From Dryomyza anilis (lineage: Eukaryota; Arthropoda; Insecta; Diptera; Dryomyzidae): 64,000 bases of DNA. Positions 33,001 to 45,185 of the stretch are shown here, piece after piece (position 1 is the stretch's first letter; each line of letters opens with the position of its first letter). Where the stretch lies: the NCBI GenBank assembly GCA_951804985.1, contig OX638135.1, forward strand, positions 70,156,803-70,220,802. The letters are read 5' to 3'. A program made the position numbers and the translations under genes. Under the pieces are notes generated by a model. The model saw only the letters and a list, made by a program, of their open reading frames with translations, did no database searches and was not told the DNA's origin.

Positions 33001-34991
33001 GATCTTTTTGATCTTTTTGATCTTTTTGATCTTTTTGATCTTATTGATCTTTTTGATCTTTTTGATCTTATTGATCTTTTTGATCTTTTTGATCTTTTTG
33101 ATATTTTTGATCTTTTTGATCTTTTTGATCTTTTTGATCTTTTTGATCTTTTTGATCTTTTTGATCTTTTTGATCTTTTTGATCTTTTTGATCTTTTTGA
33201 TCTTTTTGATCTTTTTGATCTTTTTGATCTTTTTGATCTTTTTGATCTTTTGATCTTTTTGATCTTTTTGATCTTTTTGATCTTTTTGATCTTTTTGATC
33301 TTTTTGATCTTTTTGATCTTTTTGATCTTTTTGATCTTTATGATCTTTTTGATCTTTTTGATCTTTTTGATCTTTTTGATCTTTTTGATCTTTTTGATCT
33401 TTTGATCTTTTTGATCTTTTTGATCTTTTTGATCTTTTTGATCTTTTTGATCTTTTTGATCTTTTTGATCTTTTGATCTTTTTTGATCTTTTTGATCTTT
33501 TTGATCTTTTTGATCTTTTTGATCTTTTTGATCTTTTTGATCTTTTTGATCTTTTGATCTTTTTGATCTTTTTGATCTTTTTGATCTTTTTGATCTTTTG
33601 ATCTTTTTGATCTTTTTGATCTTTTTGATCTTTTTGATCTTTTTGATCTTTTGATCTTTTTGATCTTTTTGATCTTTTTGATCTTTTTGATCTTTTTGAT
33701 CTTTTTGATCTTTTGATCTTTTGATCTTTTGATCTTTTTGATCTTTTTGATCTTTTTGATCTTTTTGATCTTTTTGATCTTTTTGATCTTTTTGATCTTT
33801 TGATCTTTTGACCTTTTTGATCTTTTTGATCTTTTTGATCTTTTTGATCTTTTTGATCTTTTGATCTATTTGATCTTTTTGATCTTTTTGATCTTTTTGA
33901 TCTTTTTGATCTTTTTGATCTTTTTGATCTTTTTGATCTTTTTGATCTTTTTGATCTTTTTGATCTTTTTGATCTATTTGATCTTTTTGATCTATTTGAT
34001 CTTTTTGATCTTTTTGATCTATTTGATCTTTTTGATCTTTTTGATCTTTTGATCTTTTTGATCTTTTTGATCTATTTGATCTTTTTGATCTTTTTGATCT
34101 TTTTGATCTTTTTGATCTTTTTGATCTTTTTGATCTTTTTGATCTTTTTGATCTTTTTGATCTTTTTGATCTTTTTGATCTTTTTGATCTTTTTGATCTT
34201 TTTGATCTTTTTGATCTTTTTGATCTTTTTGATCTTTTTGATCTTTTTGATCTTTTTGATCTTTTTGATCTTTTTGATCTTTTTGATCTTTTTGATCTTT
34301 TTGATATTTTTGATATTTTTGATCTTTTTGATCTTTTTGATCTTTTTGATCTTTTTGATCTTTTTGATCTTTTTGATCTTTTTGATCTTTTTGATCTTTT
34401 TGATCTTTTTGATCTTTTTGATCTTTTTGATCTTTTTGATATTTTTGATCTTTTTGATCTTTTTGATCTTTTTGATCTTTTTGATCTTTTTGATCTTTTT
34501 GATCTTTTTGATCTTTTTGATCTTTTGATCTTTTTGATCTTTTTGATCTTTTTGATCTTTTTGATCTTTTTGATCTTTTGATCTTTTTGATCTTTTTGAT
34601 CTTTTTGATCTTTTTGATCTTTTTGATCTTTTTGATCTTTTTGATCTTTTTGATCTTTTTGATCTTTTTGATCTTTTTGATCTTTTTGATCTTTTTGATC
34701 TTTTTGATCTTTTTGATCTTTTTGATCTTTTTGATCTTTTTGATCTTTTTGATCTTTTTGATCTTTTTGATCTTTTTGATCTTTTTGATCTTTTTGATCT
34801 TTTTGATCTTTTTGATCTTTTTGATCTTTTTGATCTTTTTGATCTTTTTGATCTTTTTGATCTTTTTGATCTTTTTGATCTTTTTGATCTTTTTGATCTT
34901 TTTGATCTTTTTGATCTTTTTGATCTTTTTGATCTTTTTGATCTCTTTGATCTCTTTGATCTTTTGATCTCTTTGATCTTTTGATCTTTTT
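33001..34991. repeat. T-unit array with many 8-bp units
   Basis: 8-bp GATCTTTT units start at 33,244, 33,396, 33,467, 33,548, 33,592, 33,645, 33,707, 33,715, 33,723, 33,794, 33,802 and 33,855, then more sparsely. One 10-bp unit is at 33,475. GATCTATTT variants occur from 33,863 to 34,080. GATCTCTTT units lie just before M1. Confidence 0.93.
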
Positions 34992-35046
34992 GATCTTCGT
35001 GGTCTTTTTGATGTTTTTTGATCTCCTTGATGTTTTTGATCATTTA
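34992..35046. repeat. M1 module 4 (55 bp)
   Basis: As the other M1 modules but lacking the first GATGTTTTT. Confidence 0.93.
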
Positions 35047-35433
35047 GATCTTTTAGATCTTTCAGATCTTTTAGATCTTTCAGATCTTTTAGATCTTTAA
35101 GATCTTTTAGATCTTTTAGATCTTTAATATCTTTTAGATCTTTTAGATCTTTTAGATCTTTTAGATCTTTTAGATCTTTTAGATCTTTTAGATCTTTTAG
35201 ATCTTTTAGATCTTTTAGATCTTTTAGATCTTTTAGATCTTTTAGATCTTTTAGATCTTTTAGATCTTTTAGATCTTTTAGATCTTTTAGATCTTTTAGA
35301 TCTTTTAGATCTTTTAGATCTTTTAGATCTTTTAGATCTTTTAGATCTTTTAGATCTTTTAGATCTTTTAGATCTTTTAGATCTTTTAGATCTTTTAGAT
35401 CTTTTAGATCTTTTTGATGTTTTAGACCTTTTT
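35047..35433. repeat. A-unit array (40 units) and GACC junction
   Basis: Two alternating GATCTTTCA units open the A array. T-unit, GATGTTTTA, GACCTTTTT (35,407-35,433) close it before a T array. Confidence 0.94.
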
Positions 35434-36898
35434 GATCTTTTTGATCTTTTTGATCTTTTTGATCTTTTTGATCTTTTTGATCTTTTTGATCTTTTTGATC
35501 TTTTTGATCTTTTTGATCTTTTTGATCTTTTTGATCTTTTTGATCTTTTTGATCTTTTTGATCTTTTTGATCTTTTTGATCTTTTTGATCTTTTTGATCT
35601 TTTTGATCTTTTTGATCTTTTTGATCTTTTTGATCTTTTTGATCTTTTTGATCTTTTTGATCTTTTTGATCTTTTTGATCTTTTTGATCTTTTTGATCTT
35701 TTTGATCTTTTTGATCTTTTTGATCTTTTTGATCTTTTTGATATTTTTGATCTTTTTGATCTTTTTGATCTTTTTGATCTTTTTGATCTTTTTGATCTTT
35801 TTGATCTTTTTGATCTTTTTGATCTTTTTGATCTTTTTGATCTTTTTGATCTTTTTGATCTTTTTGATCTTTTTGATCTTTTTGATCTTTTTGATCTTTT
35901 TGATCTTTTTGATCTTTTTGATCTTTTTGATCTTTTTGATCTTTTTGATCTTTTTGATCTTTTTGATCTTTTTGATCTTTTTGATCTTTTTGATCTTTTT
36001 GATCTTTTTGATCTTTTTGATCTTTTTGATCTTTTTGATCTTTTTGATCTTTTTGATCTTTTTGATCTTTTTGATCTTTTTGATCTTTTTGATCTTTTTG
36101 ATCTTTTTGATCTTTTTGATCTTTTTGATCTTTTTGATCTTTTTGATCTTTTTGATCTTTTTGATCTTTTTGATCTTTTTGATCTTTTTGATCTTTTTGA
36201 TCATTTTGATCATTTTGATCATTTTGATCTTTTTGATCTTTTTGATCTTTTTGATCTTTTTGATCTTTTTGATCTTTTTGATCTTTTTGATCTTTTTGAT
36301 CTTTTTGATCTTTTTGATCTTTTTGATCTTTTTGATCTTTTTGATCTTTTTGATCTTTTTGATCTTTTTGATCTTTTTGATCTTTTTGATCTTTTTGATC
36401 TTTTTGATCTTTTTGATCTTTTTGATCTTTTGATCTTTTGATCTTTTTGATCTTTTTGATCTTTTTGATCTTTTTGATCTTTTTGATCTTTTTGATCTTT
36501 TTGATCTTTTTGATCTTTTTGATCTTTTTGATCTTTTTGATCTTTTTGATCTTTTTGATCTTTTTGATCTTTTTGATCTTTTTGATCTTTTTGATCTTTT
36601 TGATCTTTTTGATCTTTTTGATCTTTTTGATCTTTTTGATCTTTTTGATCTTTTTGATCTTTTTGATCTTTTTGATCTTTTTGATCTTTTTGATCTTTTT
36701 GATCTTTTTGATCTTTTTGATCTTTTTGATCTTTTTGATCTTTTTGATCTTTTTGATCTTTTTGATCTTTTTGATCTTTTTGATCTTTTTGATCTTTTTG
36801 ATCTTTTTGATCTTTTTGATCTTTTTGATCTTTTTGATCTTTTTGATCTTTTTGATCTTTTTGATCTTTTTGATCTCTTTGATCTTTTTGATCTTTTT
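35434..36898. repeat. Long T-unit array, about 1.46 kb
   Basis: Perfect except for one GATATTTTT near 35,749, three consecutive GATCATTTT near 36,201, two 8-bp units near 36,428 and one GATCTCTTT near the end. Confidence 0.95.
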
Positions 36899-36962
36899 GA
36901 TCTTCGTGGTCTTTTTGATGTTTTTGATGTTTTTTGATCTCCTTGATGTTTTTGATCATTTA
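36899..36962. repeat. M1 module 5
   Basis: Full 64-bp form, same as M1 modules 1 and 2. Confidence 0.94.
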
Positions 36963-37322
36963 GATCTTTTAGATCTTTCAGATCTTTTAGATCTTTCAGA
37001 TCTTTTAGATCTTTCAGATCTTTTAGATCTTTAAGATCTTTTAGATCTTTTAGATCTTTAATATCTTTTAGATCTTTTAGATCTTTTAGATCTTTTAGAT
37101 CTTTTAGATCTTTTAGATCTTTTAGATCTTTTAGATCTTTTAGATCTTTTAGATCTTTTAGATCTTTTAGATCTTTTAGATCTTTTAGATCTTTTAGATC
37201 TTTTAGATCTTTTAGATCTTTTAGATCTTTTAGATCTTTTAGATCTTTTAGATCTTTTAGATCTTTTAGATCTTTTAGATCTTTTAGATCTTTTAGATCT
37301 TTTAGATCTTTTAGATCTTTTA
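36963..37322. repeat. A-unit array after M1, 40 units
   Basis: Three alternating GATCTTTCA units, then GATCTTTAA and TATCTTTTA marks. The same 40-unit length as the A array after M1 module 4. Confidence 0.95.
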
Positions 37323-37917
37323 GATCTTTTTGATCTTTTAGATCTTTTTGATCTTTTTGATCTTTTTGATCTTTTTGATCTTTTTGATCTTTTAGATCTT
37401 TTAGATCTTTTAGATCTTTTAGATCTTTTAGATCTTTTTGATCTTTTTGATATTTTTGATCTTTTTGATCTTTTTGATCTTTTTGATCTTTTTGATCTTT
37501 TGATCTTTTTGATCTTTTTGATCTTTTTGATCTTTTTGATCTTTTCGATCTTTTTGATCTTTTTGATCTATTTGATCTTTTTGATCTTTTTGATCTTTTT
37601 TAGATCTTTTAGATCTTTTAGATCTTTTAGATCTTATAGATCTTTTAGATCTTTTAGATCTTTTAGATCTTTTAGATCTTTTAGATCTTTTAGATCTTTT
37701 AGATCTTTTTGATCTTTTTGATCTTTTTGATCTTTTGGATCTTTTTGATCTTTTTGATCTTTTTGATCTTTTTGATCTTTTAGATCTTTTAGATCTTTTT
37801 GATCTTTTTGATCTTTTTGATCTTTTTGATCTTTTTGATCTTTTAGATCTTTTAGATCTTTTAGATCTTTTTGATCTTTTAGATCTTTTAGATCTTTTAG
37901 ATCTTTTTGATCTTTTT
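37323..37917. repeat. Finely mixed T and A blocks
   Basis: Short alternating T and A blocks with one GATATTTTT, an 8-bp and a 10-bp unit, a GATCTATTT, a GATCTTATA and one GATCTTTTG. No gene-like sequence is present. Confidence 0.93.
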
Positions 37918-37963
37918 GATGTTTTTGATGTTTTTTGATCTCCTTGATGTTTTTGATCATTTA
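37918..37963. repeat. M1 module 6 (truncated)
   Basis: Starts at GATGTTTTT and lacks the GATCTTCGT and GGTC units. The rest matches. Confidence 0.92.
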
Positions 37964-38692
37964 GATCTTTTAGATCTTTCAGATCTTTTAGATCTTTCAG
38001 ATCTTTTAGATCTTTAAGATCTTTTAGATCTTTAATATCTTTTAGATCTTTTAGATCTTTTAGATCTTTTAGATCTTTTAGATCTTTTAGATCTTTTAGA
38101 TCTTTTAGATCTTATAGATCTTTTAGATCTTTTAGATCTTTTAGATCTTTTAGATCTTTTAGATCTTTTAGATCTTTTAGATCTTTTTGATCTTTTTGAT
38201 CTTTTTGATCTTTTAGATCTTTTAGATCTTTTAGATCTTTTAGATCTTTTAGATCTTTTAGATCTTTTAGATCTTTTAGATCTTTTAGATCTTTTAGATC
38301 TTTTAGATCTTTTAGATCTTTTAGATCTTTTAGATCTTTTAGATCTTTTAGATCTTTTAGATCTTTTAGATCTTTTAGATCTTTTAGATCTTTTAGATCT
38401 TTTAGATCTTTTAGATCTTTTAGATCTTTTAGATCTTTTAGATCTTTTAGATCTTTTAGATCTTTTAGATCTTTTAGATCTTATAGATCTTTTAGATCTT
38501 TTAGATCTTTTAGATCTTTTAGATCTTTTAGATCTTTTAGATCTTTTAGATCTTTTTGATCTTTTTGATCTTTTTGATCTTTTTGATCTTTTTGATCTTT
38601 TTGATCTTTTTGATCTTTTTGATCTTTTTGATCTTTTAGATCTTTTAGATCTTTTAGATCTTTTAGATCTTTTAGATCTTTTAGATCTTTTA
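37964..38692. repeat. A arrays with two short T blocks
   Basis: Two alternating GATCTTTCA units at the start, then A-units. Three T-units lie at 38,180-38,206 and nine at 38,549-38,629. Two GATCTTATA units are present. Confidence 0.94.
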
Positions 38693-39933
38693 GATCTTTT
38701 TGATCTTTTTGATATTTTTGATATTTTTGATCTTTTTGATCTTTTTGATCTTTTTGATCTTTTGATCTTTTTGATCTTTTTGATCTTTTTGATCTTTTTG
38801 ATCTTTTTGATCTTTTTGATCTATTTGATCTTTTTGATCTTTTTGATCTTTTTGATCTTTTTGATCTTTTTGATTTTTTTGATCTTTTTGATCTTTTTGA
38901 TCTTTTTGATCTTTTTGATTTTTTTGATTTTTTTGATCTTTTTGATCTTTTTGATCTTTTTGATCTTTTTGATCTTTTTGATCTTATTGATCTTTTTGAT
39001 CTTTTTGATCTTTTTGATCTTTTTGATCTTTTTGATCTTTTTGATCTTTTTGATCTTTTTGATCTTTTTGATCTTTTTGATCTTTTTGATCTTTTTGATC
39101 TTTTTGATCTTTTTGATCTTTTTGATCTTTTTGATCTTTTTGATCTTTTTGATCTTTTTGATCTTTTTGATCTTTTTGATCTTTTTGATCTTTTTGATCT
39201 TTTTGATCTTTTTGATCTTTTTGATCTTTTTGATCTTTTTGATCTTTTTGATCTTTTTGATCTTTTTGATCTTTTTGATCTTTTTGATCTTTTTGATCTT
39301 TTTGATCTTTTTGATCTTTTTGATCTTTTTGATCTTTTTGATCTTTTTGATCTTTTTGATCTTTTTGATCTTTTTGATCTTTTTGATCTTTTTGATCTTT
39401 TTGATCTTTTTGATCTTTTTGATCTTTTTGATCTTTTTGATCTTTTTGATCTTTTTGATCTTTTTGATCTTTTTGATCTTTTTGATCTTTTTGATCTTTT
39501 TGATCTTTTTGATCTTTTTGATCTTTTTGATCTTTTTGATCTTTTTGATCTTTTTGATCTTTTTGATCTTTTTGATCTTTTTGATCTTTTTGATCTTTTT
39601 GATCTTTTTGATCTTTTTGATCTTTTTGATCTTTTTGATCTTTTTGATCTTTTTGATCTTTTTGATCTTTTTGATCTTTTTGATCTTTTTGATCTTTTTG
39701 ATCTTTTTGATCTTTTTGATCTTTTTGATCTTTTTGATCTTTTTGATCTTTTTGATCTTTTTGATCTTTTTGATCTTTTTGATCTTTTTGATCTTTTTGA
39801 TCTTTTTGATCTTTTTGATCTTTTTGATCTTTTTGATCTTTTTGATCTTTTTGATCTTTTTGATCTTTTTGATCTTTTTGATCTTTTTGATCTTTTTGAT
39901 CTTTTTGATCTTTTTGATCTTTTTGATCTTTTT
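38693..39933. repeat. Long T-unit array before M3, copy 1
   Basis: Early markers in order: two GATATTTTT, an 8-bp unit (38,758), GATCTATTT (38,818), single then paired GATTTTTTT (38,872 onwards), GATCTTATT. The same order occurs in 41,088-42,292. The remainder is perfect. Confidence 0.95.
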
Positions 39934-40025
39934 GATATTTTTGATGTTTTTGATGTTTTTGATGTTTTTTATCTTTTTGATCTTTTTGATCTTATTGATC
40001 TTTTTGATCTTTTTTTGTTCTTTTT
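39934..40025. repeat. M3 module 1
   Basis: GATATTTTT, three GATGTTTTT, TATCTTTTT, T-unit, GATCTTATT, T-unit, an 11-bp T-extended unit, then GTTCTTTTT. Confidence 0.93.
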
Positions 40026-40637
40026 GATCTTTTTGATCTTTTTGATCTTTTTGATCTTTTTGATCTTTTTGATCTTTTTGATCTTTTTGATCTTTTTGAT
40101 CTTTTTGATCTTTTTGATCTTTTTGATCTTTTTGATCTTTTTGATCTTTTTGATCTTTTTGATCTTTTTGATCTTTTTGATCTTTTTGATCTTTTTGATC
40201 TTTTTGATCTGTTTGATCTGTTTGATCTTTTTGATCTTTTTGATCTTTTTGATCTTTTTGATCTTTTTGATCTTTTTGATCTTTTTGATCTTTTTGATCT
40301 TTTTGATCTTTTTGATCTTTTTGATCTTTTTGATCTTTTTGATCTTTTTGATCTTTTTGATCTTTTTGATCTTTTTGATCTTTTTGATCTTTTTGATCTT
40401 TTTGATCTTTTTGATCTTTTTGATCTTTTTGATCTTTTTGATCTTTTTGATCTTTTTGATCTTTTTGATCTTTTTGATCTTTTTGATCTTTTTGATCTTT
40501 TTGATCTTTTTGATCTTTTTGATCTTTTTGATCTTTTTGATCTTTTTGATCTTTTTGATCTTTTTGATCTTTTTGATCTTTTTGATCTTTTTGATCTTTT
40601 TGATCTTTTTGATCTTTTTGATCTTTTTGATCTTTTT
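40026..40637. repeat. T-unit array, 68 units
   Basis: Perfect except for two GATCTGTTT units near 40,207. Confidence 0.96.
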
Positions 40638-41087
40638 GATCTTTTAGATCTTTTAGATCTTTTAGATCTTTTAGATCTTTTAGATCTTTTAGATCTTTTA
40701 GATCTTTTAGATCTTTTAGATCTTTTAGATCTTTTAGATCTTTTAGATCTTTTAGATCTTTTAGATCTTTTAGATCTTTTAGATCTTTTAGATCTTTTAG
40801 ATCTTTTAGATCTTTTAGATCTTTTAGATCTTTTAGATCTTTTAGATCTTTTAGATCTTTTAGATCTTTTAGATCTTTTAGATCTTTTAGATCTTTTAGA
40901 TCTTATAGATCTTTTAGATCTTTTAGATCTTTTAGATCTTTTAGATCTTTTAGATCTTTTAGATCTTTTAGATCTTTTTGATCTTTTTGATCTTTTTGAT
41001 CTTTTTGATCTTTTTGATCTTTTTGATCTTTTTGATCTTTTAGATCTTTTAGATCTTTTAGATCTTTTAGATCTTTTAGATCTTTTA
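40638..41087. repeat. A array, seven T-units, six A-units
   Basis: 37 A-units with one GATCTTATA, a T block at 40,971-41,033, then A-units. Homologous to 38,207-38,692. Confidence 0.95.
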
Positions 41088-42292
41088 GATCTTTTTGATC
41101 TTTTTGATCTTTTTGATATTTTTGATATTTTTGATCTTTTTGATCTTTTTGATCTTTTTGATCTTTTGATCTTTTTGATCTTTTTGATCTTTTTGATCTT
41201 TTTGATCTTTTTGATCTTTTTGATCTATTTGATCTTTTTGATCTTTTTGATCTTTTTGATCTTTTTGATCTTTTTGATCTTTTTGATTTTTTTGATCTTT
41301 TTGATCTTTTTGATCTTTTTGATCTTTTTGATTTTTTTGATTTTTTTGATCTTTTTGATCTTTTTGATCTTTTTGATCTTTTTGATCTTTTTGATCTTAT
41401 TGATCTTTTTGATCTTTTTGATCTTTTTGATCTTTTTGATCTTTTTGATCTTTTTGATCTTTTTGATCTTTTTGATCTTTTTGATCTTTTTGATCTTTTT
41501 GATCTTTTTGATCTTTTTGATCTTTTTGATCTTTTTGATCTTTTTGATCTTTTTGATCTTTTTGATCTTTTTGATCTTTTTGATCTTTTTGATCTTTTTG
41601 ATCTTTTTGATCTTTTTGATCTTTTTGATCTTTTTGATCTTTTTGATCTTTTTGATCTTTTTGATCTTTTTGATCTTTTTGATCTTTTTGATCTTTTTGA
41701 TCTTTTTGATCTTTTTGATCTTTTTGATCTTTTTGATCTTTTTGATCTTTTTGATCTTTTTGATCTTTTTGATCTTTTTGATCTTTTTGATCTTTTTGAT
41801 CTTTTTGATCTTTTTGATCTTTTTGATCTTTTTGATCTTTTTGATCTTTTTGATCTTTTTGATCTTTTTGATCTTTTTGATCTTTTTGATCTTTTTGATC
41901 TTTTTGATCTTTTTGATCTTTTTGATCTTTTTGATCTTTTTGATCTTTTTGATCTTTTTGATCTTTTTGATCTTTTTGATCTTTTTGATCTTTTTGATCT
42001 TTTTGATCTTTTTGATCTTTTTGATCTTTTTGATCTTTTTGATCTTTTTGATCTTTTTGATCTTTTTGATCTTTTTGATCTTTTTGATCTTTTTGATCTT
42101 TTTGATCTTTTTGATCTTTTTGATCTTTTTGATCTTTTTGATCTTTTTGATCTTTTTGATCTTTTTGATCTTTTTGATCTTTTTGATCTTTTTGATCTTT
42201 TTGATCTTTTTGATCTTTTTGATCTTTTTGATCTTTTTGATCTTTTTGATCTTTTTGATCTTTTTGATCTTTTTGATCTTTTTGATCTTTTT
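41088..42292. repeat. Long T-unit array before M3, copy 2
   Basis: Repeats the early marker order of 38,693-39,933 at offsets of 2,404-2,413 bp, then perfect units, with about six fewer units overall before M3. Confidence 0.95.
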
Positions 42293-42393
42293 GATATTTT
42301 TGATGTTTTTGATGTTTTTGATGTTTTTTATCTTTTTGATCTTTTTGATCTTATTGATCTTTTTGATCTTTTTTTGTTCTTTTTGTTCTTTTT
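42293..42393. repeat. M3 module 2
   Basis: As M3 module 1 with a doubled GTTCTTTTT at the end. Confidence 0.93.
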
Positions 42394-43437
42394 GATCTTT
42401 TTGATCTTTTTGATCTTTTTGATCTTTTTGATCTTTTTGATCTTTTTGATCTTTTTGATCTTTTTGATCTTTTTGATCTTTTTGATCTTTTTGATCTTTT
42501 TGATCTTTTTGATCTTTTTGATCTTTTTGATCTTTTTGATCTGTTTGATCTTTTTGATCTTTTTGATCTTTTTGATCTTTTTGATCTTTTTGATCTTTTT
42601 GATCTTTTTGATCTTTTTGATCTTTTTGATCTTTTTGATCTTTTTGATCTTTTTGATCTTTTTGATCTTTTTGATCTTTTTGATCTTTTTGATCTTTTTG
42701 ATCTTTTTGATCTTTTTGATCTTTTTGATCTTTTTGATCTTTTTGATCTTTTTGATCTTTTTGATCTTTTTGATCTTTTTGATCTTTTTGATCTTTTTGA
42801 TCTTTTTGATCTTTTTGATCTTTTTGATCTTTTTGATCTTTTTGATCTTTTTGATCTTTTTGATCTTTTTGATCTTTTTGATCTTTTTGATCTTTTTGAT
42901 CTTTTTGATCTTTTTGATCTTTTTGATCTTTTTGATCTTTTTGATCTTTTTGATCTTTTTGATCTTTTTGATCTTTTTGATCTTTTTGATCTTTTTGATC
43001 TTTTTGATCTTTTTGATCTTTTTGATCTTTTTGATCTTTTTGATCTTTTTGATCTTTTTGATCTTTTTGATCTTTTTGATCTTTTTGATCTTTTTGATCT
43101 TTTTGATCTTTTTGATCTTTTTGATCTTTTTGATCTTTTTGATCTTTTTGATCTTTTTGATCTTTTTGATCTTTTTGATCTTTTTGATCTTTTTGATCTT
43201 TTTGATCTTTTTGATCTTTTTGATCTTTTTGATCTTTTTGATCTTTTTGATCTTTTTGATCTTTTTGATCTTTTTGATCTTTTTGATCTTTTTGATCTTT
43301 TTGATCTTTTTGATCTTTTTGATCTTTTTGATCTTTTTGATCTTTTTGATCTTTTTGATCTTTTTGATCTTTTTGATCTTTTTGATCTTTTTGATCTTTT
43401 TGATCTTTTTGATCTTTTTGATCTTTTTGATCTTTTT
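42394..43437. repeat. T-unit array, 116 units
   Basis: Perfect apart from one GATCTGTTT near 42,538. Confidence 0.96.
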
Positions 43438-43520
43438 GATATTTTTGATGTTTTTGATGTTTTTTATCTTTTTGATCTTTTTGATCTTTTTGATCTTTTT
43501 TTATTCTTTTTGTTCTTTTT
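43438..43520. repeat. M3 module 3
   Basis: Only two GATGTTTTT and no GATCTTATT. The first GTTC reads ATTC, followed by GTTCTTTTT. Confidence 0.92.
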
Positions 43521-43862
43521 GATCTTTTTGATCTTTTTGATCTTTTTGATCTTTTTGATCTTTTTGATCTTTTTGATCTTTTTGATCTTTTTGATCTTTT
43601 TGATCTGTTTGATCTTTTTGATCTTTTTGATCTTTTTGATCTTTTTGACCTTTTTGACCTTTTTGACCTTTTTGATCTTTTTGATCTTTTTGATCTTTTT
43701 GATCTTTTTGATCTTTTTGATCTTTTTGATCTTTTTGATCTTTTTGATCTTTTTGATCTTTTTGATCTTTTTGATCTTTTTGATCTTTTTGATCTTTTTG
43801 ATCTTTTTGATCTTTTTGATCTTTTTGATCTTTTTGATCTTTTTGATCTTTTTGATCTTTTT
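43521..43862. repeat. T-unit array, 38 units
   Basis: One GATCTGTTT near 43,606 and three consecutive GACCTTTTT (43,647-43,673). Confidence 0.95.
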
Positions 43863-44069
43863 GATCTTTTAGATCTTTTAAATCTTTTTGATCTTTTAGA
43901 TCTTTTAAATCTTTTAGATCTTTTAGATCTTTTAGATCTTTTAGATCTTTAAGATCTTTAAGATCTTTAAGATCTTTAAGATCTTTTAGATCTTTTAGAT
44001 CTTTTAGATCTTTTAAATCTTTTAGATCTTTTAGATCTTTTAGATCTTTTAGATCTTTTAAATCTTTTA
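43863..44069. repeat. A block with AATC and GATCTTTAA variants
   Basis: Several AATCTTTTA or AATCTTTTT units and four consecutive GATCTTTAA (43,944-43,979). The four-unit run recurs at 45,249. Confidence 0.93.
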
Positions 44070-45185
44070 GATCTTTTTGATCTTTTTGATCTTTTTGATC
44101 TTTTTGATCTTTTTGATCTTTTTGATCTTTTTGATCTTTTTGATCTTTTTGATCTTTTTGATCTTTTTGATCTTTTTGATCTTTTTGATCTTTTTGATCT
44201 TTTTGATCTTTTTGATCTTTTTGATCTTTTTGATCTTTTTGATCTTTTTGATCTTTTTGATCTTTTTGATCTTTTTGATCTTTTTGATCTTTTTGATCTT
44301 TTTGATCTTTTTGATCTTTTTGATCTTTTTGATCTTTTTGATCTTTTTGATCTTTTTGATCTTTTTGATCTTTTTGATCTTATTGATCTTATTGATCTTT
44401 TTGATCTTTTTGATCTTTTTGATCTTTTTGATCTTTTTGATCTTTTTGATCTTTTTGATCTTTTTGATCTTTTTGATCTTTTTGATCTTTTTGATCTTTT
44501 TGATCTTTTTGATCTTTTTGATCTTTTTGATCTTTTTGATCTTTTTGATCTTTTTGATCTTTTTGATCTTTTTGATCTTTTTGATCTTTTTGATCTTTTT
44601 GATCTTTTTGATCTTTTTGATCTTTTTGATCTTTTTGATCTTTTTGATCTTTTTGATCTTTTTGATCTTTTTGATCTTTTTGATCTTTTTGATCTTTTTG
44701 ATCTTTTTGATCTTTTTGATCTTTTTGATCTTTTTGATCTTTTTGATCTTTTTGATCGTTTTGATCTTTTTGATCTTTTTGATCTTTTTGATCTTTTTGA
44801 TCTTTTTGATCTTTTTGATCTTTTTGATCTTTTTGATCTTTTTGATCTTTTTGATCTTTTTGATCTTTTTGATCTTTTTGATCTTTTTGATCTTTTTGAT
44901 CTTTTTGATTTTTTTGATCTTTTTGATCTTTTTGATCTTTTTGATCTTTTTGATCTTTTTGATCTTTTTGATCTCTTTGATCTCTTTGATCTTTTTGATC
45001 TTTTTGATCTTTTTGATCTTTTTGATCTTTTTGATCTTTTTGATCTTTTTGATCTTTTTGATCTTTTTGATCTTTTTGATCTTTTTGATCTTTTTGATCT
45101 TTTTGATCTTTTTGATCTTTTTGATCTTTTTGATCTTTTTGATTTTTTTGATCTTTTTGATCTTTTTGATCTTTTTGATCTTTTT
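44070..45185. repeat. T-unit array, 124 units
   Basis: Perfect except for two GATCTTATT near 44,379, a GATCGTTTT near 44,756, GATTTTTTT near 44,908 and 45,141, and two GATCTCTTT near 44,971. Confidence 0.95.

Noticed and set aside
43500..43505. AATAAA polyadenylation signal on the minus strand
   Set aside because: Isolated hexamer made by a G-to-A change in M3 module 3, with no transcript evidence.
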